64,000 nucleotides of DNA. Source: Pseudoalteromonas sp. P1-25. Its GTDB lineage: Bacteria > Pseudomonadota > Gammaproteobacteria > Enterobacterales > Alteromonadaceae. The notes under the pieces are model-generated. The model saw nothing but the letters and a program-made list of their open reading frames with translations, was not told where the DNA came from and did no database searches. The stretch lies in assembly GCF_001401805.1 (NCBI RefSeq), contig NZ_LKDW01000002.1, positions 186,001 through 250,000 of the forward strand. Direction: 5' to 3'. A program made the translations under genes and the position numbers. Below are positions 1-7,397 of this stretch, piece by piece (position 1 is the stretch's first letter; each line of letters starts with the position of its first letter).

Positions 1-4
1 TTTA

Positions 5-220
5 ATGAATAACTTAAACCCTAAAAAATTACTAAACAGTAAGTGGACTGCTACCCCAGCTATTAATAAAGAAAAACACTTTATAATTGTAGAAGTAGAA
101 TACGATGAAGAAGGTAATGTAATTGAATGTATTACCGAGTCGGTGTTTTCTAAAAATCAGTACCCAATACGCTGGCGAGATTTAAAAGACACTCAAAAAT
201 GGCGTCAAGGGTGGAAGTAG
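5..220 (+). CDS. TIGR02450-type small Trp-rich protein
   Basis: The 71-residue product opens with NPKKLLNSKWTA, continues with NKEKHF and an acidic strand, and ends with WRDLKDTQKWRQGW. This is the pattern of the small tryptophan-rich conserved hypothetical family TIGR02450, found in many gammaproteobacteria and of unknown function. It has no signal peptide or membrane segment, so it is probably cytosolic. The start lies only four bases inside the window, so its upstream neighbour and promoter cannot be seen. The length matches what I know of the family and the frame looks complete. No clear terminator follows. Confidence 0.8.
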   Translation: MNNLNPKKLLNSKWTATPAINKEKHFIIVEVEYDEEGNVIECITESVFSKNQYPIRWRDLKDTQKWRQGWK

Positions 221-761
221 TTAAATTGTTTTTATACTTTAAAAAAACGCCAATTTGTTATCCCCAAATAAATGCTATGCGCATCCTTTTTTTGATCCCT
301 GTTTTTTACTAAATTCGCCATTTGGCAACAAATGCCTGTTTTTTACAGGCTTGCCGTGCTTTTAGAAAATAAACACCAATACTTTGCAAATATTATTATA
401 TTTCAATTGCTTATAATTTAGGTTTTATAGTGTTTAATTGTTTTAATTAAGCTGTTCAGCTCTAGTTTATTCTTAAACTTCCCCACATTATGTTTTTAGT
501 TAGCCTTTAGCTCATGTGTGGCTTTTTTATAAATTATAAATTATTGATTTTAAAGGTTTATAGTAATTGGCTCATCTAGTTGTTGCTAAAAAGCAACAAA
601 ATACCTCTCGAAACTTCATCTATACATGCACTTTTCATGTAACTCATTGTTTATCAATTAAAAATAAAAGATGGCACTGAAGTTGTAATAACTAAGCTGT
701 ATTAAGCAAAACGTGGGTAACGTTAATTGGTTACACCACCAACCCTATGAAGGATTTCATT
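221..761. other. AT-rich intergenic region without a gene
   Basis: This stretch of about 540 bases holds no convincing reading frame on either strand. It is AT-rich with several A and T runs. A loose hairpin with CCACA and TGTGG arms at about 482-521 is followed by CTTTTTT and could end transcription, but the loop is long. The last 150 bases presumably hold the promoter of the EF-hand array; I could not pick a promoter with confidence. Confidence 0.5.
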
Positions 762-974
762 ATGAAAAAGGCACAATCAACATTGGTATTAATGGCTTTA
801 GCCTCTTCATCAGCGGCTTTTGCAGTAACTGATTTTGACACACTCGATAAAGATGGCAGTGGCACATTAAGTCCGTTAGAAGCATCTGCTGATGCTGAAT
901 TAATGAGTCAGTTTACAAAACTTGATACTGACAAAAACAACGAGCTATCTAAGAGTGAGTTCGACAAAGCATAA
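762..974 (+). CDS. Exported EF-hand mini-protein (intact copy 1)
   Basis: The product has 70 residues: a signal peptide (about 1-21, cleaved after SSAAFA) followed by two EF-hand loops, DKDGSGTLSPLE at 29-40 and DTDKNNELSKSE at 55-66. Both loops have Asp at position 1 and Glu at position 12, as in classic calcium-binding loops. The ATG at 762 is chosen over the in-frame ATG at 747 because AAGGA lies seven bases before it. A small secreted calcium-binding role follows from the motifs, but the partner is unknown. It heads an array of related genes (a dead copy at 1126, an eroded copy at 1397, a second intact copy at 1670). Confidence 0.85.
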   Translation: MKKAQSTLVLMALASSSAAFAVTDFDTLDKDGSGTLSPLEASADAELMSQFTKLDTDKNNELSKSEFDKA

Positions 975-1013
975 GTGAGTGCTTTGAGTAGTTAACGCCC
1001 AGTGGCACGTTAA

Positions 1014-1075
1014 TTCTGAGTTGCCAAAGACAACCTAAGTAGGCAAGGGAGCTTACCATAAAGAATAACAAGGAC
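1014..1075 (+). repeat. Direct repeat, copy 1, between EF-hand genes
   Basis: A block of about 60 bases starting TTCTGAGTTGCCAAAGACAA recurs almost unchanged at 1272-1333. It contains short self-complementary parts (GTTG/CAAC and TTGCC/GGCAA) that could fold in RNA. It lies 3' of the intact EF-hand gene and about 50 bases upstream of the dead copy. It could be a leader or trailer RNA element, or simply part of the duplicated unit. Confidence 0.8.
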
Positions 1076-1125
1076 AGTGTAATACACAGGGCATTTTATT
1101 ATAAACGCATAGCGAAGGAATCGTT

Positions 1126-1260
1126 ATTTAAAAGCGATACCCAACTTTGCTTGCAATAGCGCTGGTATTTTCTGGCACATTTGCAAAGTTTGATACCAAC
1201 ACAAACGGTAAACTTTTTTAAGCAAAGGTTTTACAAGCGCAGACGGTTAATGCGCTGTGG
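1126..1260 (+). pseudogene. Dead EF-hand mini-protein copy
   Basis: In one frame the sequence reads LLAIALVFSGTFA (a signal-peptide core) directly followed by KFDTNTNGKLF, the first half of an EF-hand. A TAA at 1219 interrupts the loop, after which the frame continues AKVLQAQTVNALW, matching the linker of the sister genes. A Shine-Dalgarno-like AAGGAA is still present at 1115-1120. At the expected start the codon is ATT (1126-1128), followed at once by TAA. The gene has therefore lost its start and gained two stops. Its placement between two repeat copies indicates an old tandem duplicate. Confidence 0.7.
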
Positions 1261-1271
1261 TGTAAGCATAG

Positions 1272-1333
1272 TTCTGAGTTGCCAAAGACAACCTAAATAG
1301 GCAAGGGAGCCTATTAAAAAGAATAACAAGGAA
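1272..1333 (+). repeat. Direct repeat, copy 2, between EF-hand genes
   Basis: This is the second copy of the block at 1014-1075, again starting TTCTGAGTTGCCAAAGACAA and ending near AGAATAACAAGGA. It lies just after the dead EF-hand copy and about 64 bases before the start at 1397. Differences from copy 1 are few and scattered. The block looks better preserved than the pseudogene between the two copies. Confidence 0.8.
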
Positions 1334-1396
1334 GTGAATTGTAACCACCTCAGCGCAAATTTATACAGGTAATGCATATTATTGAAGGATTACATT

Positions 1397-1597
1397 ATGA
1401 CTAAGCTCAAAACAACATTTGTACTTATCACCTTGGTGTCATCATCGGTGGTATTGGCAAATACAGAGTTTAAAACACCTATGCAAGGCGAAGGTGATTT
1501 AGCAAACCAAAGTGATCATTCAGCAGAACAAATAATGCAGCAATTAAATATGCAAAGCCGAAATGGCGTTACCGAAAATGACTTTTTTGAATATTAA
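1397..1597 (+). CDS. Exported mini-protein, eroded EF-hand relative
   Basis: The product has 66 residues with a signal peptide (about 1-21, ending SSSVVLA). Its layout matches the sister EF-hand proteins, but the loops are eroded: the first region reads PMQGEGDLANQS and the second NMQSRNGVTEND, and both lack the Asp at loop position 1. Calcium binding is therefore doubtful. The ATG at 1397 is preferred over the TTG at 1382 because AAGGA (1385-1389) sits at the right distance. The gene may be decaying or may have taken another role. It is identified mainly by position and by the signal peptide shared with its neighbours. Confidence 0.6.
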   Translation: MTKLKTTFVLITLVSSSVVLANTEFKTPMQGEGDLANQSDHSAEQIMQQLNMQSRNGVTENDFFEY

Positions 1598-1669
1598 CAA
1601 TTACCTCTTAATGGATCTTCGAAAAGGATTTCTCACCCTTAATCTGGGTATTATGCCTAAGGAACGATT

Positions 1670-1885
1670 ATGAAAACAGTAAATAAAACGCTAGCACTTG
1701 TTGCTCTTTTATCATCTTCAGCAGCCTTTGCTGCGGTAGATTTTAACTCTTTTGATGCCGACAGCGATGGCGTTATTAGCAAATCAGAAGCACAGGCTAA
1801 TGCTCAGTTAATTGAGCTATTTGATAAGTTAGATACAGATGGAAATGGTGAGCTTTCTCAGCAAGAGTTTTCAAAGGTACAATAA
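1670..1885 (+). CDS. Exported EF-hand mini-protein (intact copy 2)
   Basis: The 71-residue product has a signal peptide (about 1-21, SSSAAFA) and two complete EF-hand loops: DADSDGVISKSE at 29-40 and DTDGNGELSQQE at 55-66. Signal length, loop positions and spacing are the same as in the copy starting at 762, so the two are paralogs. The site AAGGAA precedes the ATG by six bases. It closes the array and is followed by a strong terminator. It is probably a periplasmic or secreted calcium-binding peptide; target unknown. Confidence 0.85.
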   Translation: MKTVNKTLALVALLSSSAAFAAVDFNSFDADSDGVISKSEAQANAQLIELFDKLDTDGNGELSQQEFSKVQ

Positions 1886-1943
1886 AATTAGGCGCATACG
1901 TAGGTTTACGCACTAACCAAACGTTTAAAGATCATACTCACCA

Positions 1944-1977
1944 AGCAGCTAAGTATTTAATACTTAGCTGCTTTTTT
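1944..1977 (+). terminator. Rho-independent terminator after EF-hand array
   Basis: The arms AGCAGCTAAGTATT and AATACTTAGCTGCT form a long stem with a very short loop, followed by a run of six T. It ends the EF-hand array. Confidence 0.9.
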
Positions 1978-2127
1978 GTGCGCCGAATAAAATATAAATG
2001 CCGTTTTATCACCAAAAGGGTGCAATTTCAATTATGTTAATTAATAAGCTATTGATTTTAAATAATATATTTAAGTGGTTTTAAACTTGCTTAGTTAACG
2101 CTAGAGCAACTGAGTGAGTAAACAATT

Positions 2128-3072
2128 ATGGCGCGAATGAGTTATATAAGTAGCGTTGAGCGCTACCATGAGTATGAGCAAGTAATACACAGCTTGCTTG
2201 ACTCTATTTTAATGAGTATTGAAGATGGGCTTAACAAAAATCGAGATACGCGTTTTTTAGTAAAGCAATATCCCTTTTTAGAGCTGCAATATTGTTTAAA
2301 CGAATCTGGGCTTCAGCAAGGCAATAATGTGTGCTTTAAGCGTGCCTATAAAAAATTAGCCGAGCAAGGTAATCAGCAAGATTTAAGTGAGCGCCCTTAC
2401 TTTTTACAATCTAAACAAACCGACTCGGTGTTCTTTACCGATCCGTATATTTCTATCGCAACTAATCATTTATGTATTTCGGCTATTAAAGAGCTGAAAA
2501 AGCCAATTAACCAGCAGCATTATTTAGTGCTAGACGTATGCTTAACCCAGTTAATTGAGTTTGTAATGGGAGACAGCGCGCGTGCTGGTATTTCGCCTTA
2601 TTTTAAAGCGGGTTATGGGGTGATTGTGGCGTGTTTATTTACTTTGGTACTCTTTTTACTGAGCATCGTATTTAACGATATATATGCATTATTAACCCAC
2701 TTTGACTCAGCCTCTGATCCCCTTGAGCCCTTTAGCATTATTATATATATTACTTTAGCGTTGGCCGTGTTTGATTTAGGAAAAACCATTCTCGAAGAAG
2801 AGATTTTAATGCATAAGGATATATTTAGGCACTCATCTACACGGCGCACAATTACTCGGTTTATATCTACCGTGCTAATTGCAATATCTATTGAGGCGCT
2901 ATTAACCATGTTTAAAGCGGCGCTCGGGCAAGCTGAATACTTATTACCGGCCATTGCGATGATGCTTGCGGTGGTAGGGCTTTTAATCGCATTGGCTATT
3001 TATGTGTATTTAGGTGCTAAAGCCGAAACCTTACTAATGCGGGCGCGCTCAAAATTAAAATCCTCCAAGTAG
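2128..3072 (+). CDS. Membrane protein with Cache/PDC-like N-terminal region
   Basis: The product has 314 residues. The N-terminal ~165 residues appear soluble and include RPYFLQSK, then VFFTDPYISIATNHLCISAI, a pattern reminiscent of PDC/Cache sensor folds (a YF...SDPYIS motif). Four hydrophobic segments follow, at about 170-190, 205-225, 245-265 and 275-295, and then a basic tail. There is no output domain such as a kinase, HAMP or methyl-accepting part. I infer a membrane-bound sensor-like protein; its function is unknown. The ribosome site before the ATG at 2128 is weak, and an ATG three codons later is possible. The stop codon lies inside a terminator hairpin. Confidence 0.65.
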   Translation: MARMSYISSVERYHEYEQVIHSLLDSILMSIEDGLNKNRDTRFLVKQYPFLELQYCLNESGLQQGNNVCFKRAYKKLAEQGNQQDLSERPYFLQSKQTDSVFFTDPYISIATNHLCISAIKELKKPINQQHYLVLDVCLTQLIEFVMGDSARAGISPYFKAGYGVIVACLFTLVLFLLSIVFNDIYALLTHFDSASDPLEPFSIIIYITLALAVFDLGKTILEEEILMHKDIFRHSSTRRTITRFISTVLIAISIEALLTMFKAALGQAEYLLPAIAMMLAVVGLLIALAIYVYLGAKAETLLMRARSKLKSSK

Positions 3073-3083
3073 GAGGATTTTAA
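3057..3083. terminator. Terminator hairpin overlapping the gene end
   Basis: AAAATCCTCC and GGAGGATTTT pair around a five-base loop that contains the TAG of the upstream gene. A/T runs on both sides let it serve both strands, so it may also stop transcripts of the converging peptidase gene. Confidence 0.7.
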
Positions 3084-3124
3084 TACGATGGGTATAATTG
3101 CTATTTAGCTTTAAACATTGCTTA

Positions 3125-4747
3125 CTAATGCGCCTTATCTTGCTCGCGCTTTGTTTTAAAGTCTGAGTCACTCGTCCATGTAGGCCAATCGCCATTGTTG
3201 GCAAGTTTTGTGGCTATATCAACAATAAGCTCTATGTCTTGTTTCACACCACCTAATGACCATTGCGGCGAGTAATCGTCGGCTTCTTTATGGTATTTTT
3301 GCGCAATGTAATCAGGGTCGGTATCGCCAAGGCTCATAAACAATAAACTCGGCACACCTTGCTTAGCTAAAGAAAAATGATCCGATCTAAAAAACAAACC
3401 GTTTTGCGGGCGAGGGTCCATTTTAACAACACGACCTTGTGCTTTTGCGGCTTTTGCTAGGTAGCTCTCTAGGGTGGATAAATCTTTACCGTATTGCAAA
3501 ATGTAATCAGTGCCATCTAACACGTTCATCCCGTCAATATTTAATAGAGCAACCATTTGTTTAGTGGGCACAACACCACCGGTTGCAAACTCTTGTGAGC
3601 CAATGAGGCCAGTTTCCTCAGCGGTAAAATTAGCAAATAAAATAGAGCGCTTAAACGGTGTTTGCTGGTGGATTTGATTCATAATGCGGGCAATTTCAAG
3701 TGTTGCCGCTGTGCCAGAAGCATTATCTACTGCGCCGTTATAAATTTTAGGGCCACTGTCGGTTTGTTTGGTACCAAAATGATCCCAATGCGCACCTATT
3801 ACCACGTACTCATTAGGGGCGTCGCTTCCCGTAATTTGCGCAACCACGTTATGTGATTTGGCATGCGATACTTCATTTTTAAATGAAAGGTTGGCTGTTA
3901 AATTAAGCGCTGTGGCTTTAAAGTCATCACTTAAAGCCTTTTGTTTTAAATTTTCATAGTTAAGCTGTGCGGCATTAAAAATTTGCTCTGTAGTATTAAG
4001 TGTTAGCCAACCCATAACAGGGAGCTTAGAGGCGTTTAGGTTATTGTCCATTAGGGTGTATTTAGTCCCCGTGTTTGAACTTTCAACCACACCCCAAGGG
4101 TAAGCAGCAGGGGCCGTTTCGTGCACAATAAATACCGCTTTGGCACCTTGGCGTGCGGCTTCTTCGTATTTGTAAGTCCAGCGGCCGTAGTAGGTCATAG
4201 CATTACCTGCAAATAACGCATCGTTTTGTGTAGCAAAGCCTGGGTCGTTTACCAATACAATAACGGTTTTACCTTCAACATTAATGTTTTCGTAATCGTT
4301 CCAGTTGTATTCGGGGGCATTAATACCGTAGCCCACAAATACAATGTCAGAGTTTCGTACATCAATTAGTGGCTGTAATTGCTCTGTGCGGGCGGTAAAA
4401 TCGTTACCTGCTTTAAACTTTAAGTCGCCTACCTGTAATTGCATGTTTTGATTAGCCGTGACCATGGCCATTTTTACTGGCTGTAAATACTTGCCATTAT
4501 AGGCCCCAGTTAAACCCATTGCTTCGTATTGCTCGCTCAAGTAACCCACTGTTTTTACTTCACCATGGGTAAGTGGACCACGACCTTGAAAGTCATCAGA
4601 GGCGAGCGTTTTTATATGCTGTTTAACGTTATTTAGGCTAACGTCTGGGGTATTTTCTAAAGAAGAATGCTCGCTTGCAGGTTCAGAGCAACCAAAGAGA
4701 GCGACTAGCAGGCTTAGGCTAGCGCTTTTTAAAAGAGATGATGCCAT
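3125..4747 (-). CDS. M28-family zinc exopeptidase lipoprotein
   Basis: The product has 540 residues. The N-terminus has a lipoprotein signal (LLVALFGC), so it is probably anchored in an envelope membrane. A PA-type insert region (about 130-280) precedes the M28 catalytic domain. Recognisable metal-site motifs are VIGAHWDHFG, GAVDNASGTAATLE, FTAEETGLIGS and LLNIDGMN, with a late QKYHKEADDY carrying the last His. Family members remove N-terminal amino acids from peptides using two zinc ions. In this organism it would serve nutrient peptide use in the periplasm or at the surface. It is transcribed alone. The start is placed at the ATG before the lipoprotein signal. Confidence 0.9.
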   Translation of the reverse strand: MASSLLKSASLSLLVALFGCSEPASEHSSLENTPDVSLNNVKQHIKTLASDDFQGRGPLTHGEVKTVGYLSEQYEAMGLTGAYNGKYLQPVKMAMVTANQNMQLQVGDLKFKAGNDFTARTEQLQPLIDVRNSDIVFVGYGINAPEYNWNDYENINVEGKTVIVLVNDPGFATQNDALFAGNAMTYYGRWTYKYEEAARQGAKAVFIVHETAPAAYPWGVVESSNTGTKYTLMDNNLNASKLPVMGWLTLNTTEQIFNAAQLNYENLKQKALSDDFKATALNLTANLSFKNEVSHAKSHNVVAQITGSDAPNEYVVIGAHWDHFGTKQTDSGPKIYNGAVDNASGTAATLEIARIMNQIHQQTPFKRSILFANFTAEETGLIGSQEFATGGVVPTKQMVALLNIDGMNVLDGTDYILQYGKDLSTLESYLAKAAKAQGRVVKMDPRPQNGLFFRSDHFSLAKQGVPSLLFMSLGDTDPDYIAQKYHKEADDYSPQWSLGGVKQDIELIVDIATKLANNGDWPTWTSDSDFKTKREQDKAH

Positions 4748-4902
4748 AGTTTTCTGAATAGTTTTTAAAATTGGCTTTTAATATAAAGGATGCATTAATT
4801 TGAGTCGAATATTTATCACTTTGCCTGTTCTATTTTTGAAAAATTGAAAATATTTGGTATGGGGTGTATAAATAATCAACAACAATAAATGGAGCACACA
4901 CA

Positions 4903-5055
4903 ATGAACCAATCTAAAAAAAGCGGATACCTGTTTATAGGCAGCGGTGTAGCATTTTTTGCAGCAGCTTTGCTCGCACAGCAAGCGATGTTTTTTGCTTT
5001 AGCTGCATCCTTTGTAGTGTTAGGTACAATTAGTATAAAAAAAGCGGCACCCTAG
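4903..5055 (+). CDS. Small hydrophobic membrane protein (50 aa)
   Basis: An ATG at 4903 opens a 50-residue frame starting MNQSKKSGYLFIGSG and ending ISIKKAAP. After a basic start it is almost wholly hydrophobic, with alanine- and phenylalanine-rich stretches at about 9-24 and 28-44, so it probably crosses the inner membrane once or twice. GGAG lies nine bases before the ATG. I do not recognise the family. It stands alone between the peptidase gene and the RRM gene. The ribosome site, the basic flanks and the clean hydrophobic pattern make it a likely real gene. Confidence 0.65.
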   Translation: MNQSKKSGYLFIGSGVAFFAAALLAQQAMFFALAASFVVLGTISIKKAAP

Positions 5056-5117
5056 GCGATTAATGTTTTAAAGCGTCGCGCTAATATTAATCTGTCCTAT
5101 AGCGTACCTTAAAACGT

Positions 5118-5142
5118 AAAAAACCAGCAAATAGCTGGTTTT
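5118..5142 (-). terminator. Terminator of the RRM-protein gene
   Basis: Read on the minus strand, AAAACCAGC, a five-base loop and GCTGGTTTTTT form a short stem followed by a T run, just downstream of the RRM gene stop. Confidence 0.75.
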
Positions 5143-5165
5143 AATCATATATAGCAAGTAGCTAA

Positions 5166-5405
5166 TTATTCATCTGCGTATTTTACGCGAATTTTGCTTT
5201 TATCAACGCTTGTTTGATTAAGAGCTTTAATAGCGCCTCTACTTTCTATGTCATTTGGCATTTCTACAAAGGCAAAGCCTTTTGATAAACCAGTCTCTTT
5301 ATCAAGCACCAAGTTACAGGTAGTTACTTTACCGTGTGCTGCAAACAACGTGCGAAGGTCTTGCTCTGTGGTAGCGCGAGACAAATTACGAACTAATAAT
5401 TTCAT
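5166..5405 (-). CDS. RNA-binding protein with one RRM domain
   Basis: The 79-residue product is a single RNA recognition motif. The RNP2 strand is KLLVRNL at residues 2-8 and the RNP1 strand is KGFAFVEM at about 42-49. The two aromatic positions expected to stack on RNA bases are partly kept. Small single-RRM proteins occur in cyanobacteria and some marine gammaproteobacteria, where cold-related roles have been proposed for relatives. It has its own terminator and sits alone. The 5' untranslated region lies in an AT-rich gap of about 160 bases. The role here is inferred from the fold only. Confidence 0.85.
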   Translation of the reverse strand: MKLLVRNLSRATTEQDLRTLFAAHGKVTTCNLVLDKETGLSKGFAFVEMPNDIESRGAIKALNQTSVDKSKIRVKYADE

Positions 5406-5566
5406 ATATAACCTAAATAAGGGGTTCGCTGTGGATTATCTCAAGTAACTTGCCTTTAACCTAATTTTATTTAGCCTTTTATTTAATTTGGGAGAAAAGA
5501 GCAAATATTTACAATGCATAAAAAATATACTAAATTAAAAATAAGTTTAAATTAAGAGGGACGATT

Positions 5567-5821
5567 ATGATAAAAGTACTAGTTTGTATTTCTGCTTTAT
5601 TGTTAACAGCTTGTAATTCCACCACAAGTTCAAATAATGATACTATTGTTTTGCTAAACGCTGATAAAACAAATGCTATTAGTTATCATAAAACATATAA
5701 AGAGTGTCAATCTGCAAAAATTTTGCAAGACATTAGAAGTAAAGCTGAATGGGCTCGCAACTCTGTTGCAAATAGGTCATCACATGTTAGTGGTTTTAAA
5801 TTAGCTACTTGTGAAGGTTAA
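5567..5821 (+). CDS. Small lipoprotein, unknown function
   Basis: The 84-residue product starts with a lipoprotein signal whose lipobox is LLTAC (Cys at 16). The mature part has two more cysteines, one in KECQSAK and one in LATC near the end, which could form a disulfide. I do not recognise a family. The ribosome site GAGGGACG lies before the ATG, and a hairpin terminator follows directly, so it is a single-gene unit. Confidence 0.65.
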   Translation: MIKVLVCISALLLTACNSTTSSNNDTIVLLNADKTNAISYHKTYKECQSAKILQDIRSKAEWARNSVANRSSHVSGFKLATCEG

Positions 5822-5826
5822 CTTAT

Positions 5827-5852
5827 AAAAGCCGGTAGATAATCGGCTTTTT
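5827..5852 (+). terminator. Terminator after small lipoprotein gene
   Basis: AAAAGCCG and CGGCTTTTT arms around a nine-base loop end in a T run, six bases past the stop codon. Confidence 0.75.
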
Positions 5853-6035
5853 CATTTTGTACCTTCCTTGTCCAATAAAGCCACCCTTCCAAGTATACTG
5901 CTAAAATCAAGTTATCTCCTTATTAAGTTAAAACCGATTTCGTTATTCCGGTAATAAAGATCTAGTTATTAAAACAAATAATTGGTAAGTTATATTTTAC
6001 TTTATTTACTTACCATTAACTTGGGTTGGTTGTTT

Positions 6036-7313
6036 ATGTCGAAATTTGGCTTGCGTGTTTTAACTATTTCTTCTGTTTGTTCTTTGGGTATTTTAGCTGT
6101 AGGGTGCGGTAGCTCAGGATCAAAAAGTGAGCCTGTGAATGCATCGGTAGTCGCACAAAGCGCTGCAGTAATTAGTGGTGAAATGGCTGTAAGTATTGAA
6201 AACACTCGTGATATTGCAATAACAGGAGCGTTATCTATAACCGATGCACAAGCCAGCGAAGCAGTATTTAAAGCACAAAGTAATACCACGACAGTTTATG
6301 GTTTATTTAACTTAGCTGAGGATGGGAATTGGTCATATATGCTTAATAGCGACCATGCCGCTGTGATTGCACTAAACGAAAATGAAACCTTACTTGATGA
6401 AATAACCGTCGCATCGGCAGATGGCACCGAAGCGAAAGTGTCTATCACCATTATAGGCACTGCACGGGGTGATGATTTTACAGTAACGCAAGAAACAACC
6501 CTCAATGCCGATGGCGAAAATACAGGGGTAACTGCTTATACACTAATAGAAAATGTGTTTGGAGAAGGGTCAATAGAATCACCTGATATGTACAGCGGAA
6601 ATCATCAAGATGTTGTGCATATTATTGAAGATACTGACTCAATAGTAGGTAACCACTTTGTATTTTTAGCGCATCGCGATGAAGACCAAGATAAAGACAA
6701 AGGCGCAACCGACCGCCAGCGCAACGAAATTAAATCATATGACAAATCACCCGCAGAAACACTAGCGTTTAAAGACGAAACAGTACAGTACTATTGGAAG
6801 TTTAAAGTCTCTAGCGAACTTGAGCTAAGTAGTAAATTCAGTCATTTTTTTCAAATAAAAGCTCGCAATGACAGCAACGATAATACCAATGGCAACGACG
6901 ACCAGCCTATTATTACGCTCTCTGGGGCACAAAAAAACAGTACAGGTGATCAGTTGCAAGTACGTTATAGCGCAGGCTTTGACGAAAACGGTAACAGCAC
7001 GGGGCTTGATAAAAACTTGATCGAAACTGACTGGTCACTTATTACTGATGAATGGGTAGCAGTATTCGTACAAGCCACTTTTAGTGAAGCGGGGCAATTT
7101 GAAATGACCCTAAGGCGCTTAAGTGACAACGAAGAGCTATTTAGCATTAGCGAGCAAAACATAGATATGTGGCGTGGCTTTAGCGATGATGACTTTGCCC
7201 GTCCTAAATGGGGTATCTATCGTTCAATAGTCGAAACCGATAGCCTTCGCGCTGATGAAGAACAAGTACGGTTTGCTGATTTTGTGATTAAAAAAGGCGT
7301 TTTAGCGCAGTGA
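6036..7313 (+). CDS. Lipoprotein with VCBS-like region and lyase-like lectin fold
   Basis: The product has 425 residues from the ATG at 6036. The lipobox is LAVGC with Cys at 24. Residues of about 80-145 (GLFNLAEDGNWSYML and an NENETLLDEITV stretch) match the VCBS/cadherin-like repeat type found in large adhesins. The C-terminal ~250 residues, with RQRNEIKSYD, VQYYWKFKV, FFQIKA, WVAVFVQATFS and RPKWGIYRS, resemble the jelly-roll fold of heparinase- and glucuronan-lyase-like proteins. I infer a surface lipoprotein that binds or cleaves an acidic polysaccharide; the enzymatic claim is weak. A TTG at 5982 could extend the frame but would place an extra hydrophobic stretch before the signal. Confidence 0.55.
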   Translation: MSKFGLRVLTISSVCSLGILAVGCGSSGSKSEPVNASVVAQSAAVISGEMAVSIENTRDIAITGALSITDAQASEAVFKAQSNTTTVYGLFNLAEDGNWSYMLNSDHAAVIALNENETLLDEITVASADGTEAKVSITIIGTARGDDFTVTQETTLNADGENTGVTAYTLIENVFGEGSIESPDMYSGNHQDVVHIIEDTDSIVGNHFVFLAHRDEDQDKDKGATDRQRNEIKSYDKSPAETLAFKDETVQYYWKFKVSSELELSSKFSHFFQIKARNDSNDNTNGNDDQPIITLSGAQKNSTGDQLQVRYSAGFDENGNSTGLDKNLIETDWSLITDEWVAVFVQATFSEAGQFEMTLRRLSDNEELFSISEQNIDMWRGFSDDDFARPKWGIYRSIVETDSLRADEEQVRFADFVIKKGVLAQ

Positions 7314-7339
7314 TTTGCAGTGATTTATAATTTAGTATG

Positions 7340-7378
7340 AAAAAAGCCCTTAGCAAATTAATTGCTAAGGGCTTTTTT
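7340..7378. terminator. Bidirectional terminator between lyase-like gene and lipA
   Basis: AAAAAAGCCCTTAGCAA and TTGCTAAGGGCTTTTTT form a near-perfect long stem with A and T runs on both sides. It can stop both the plus-strand lipoprotein gene and the minus-strand lipA operon. Confidence 0.92.
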
Positions 7379-7397
7379 AATGCGTTTTAAAAAGTAA

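Noticed and set aside
331..348. GCCTGT...ACAGGC inverted repeat after the first gene, a possible terminator
   Set aside because: It lies over 100 bases past the stop and no T run follows, so I do not list it.
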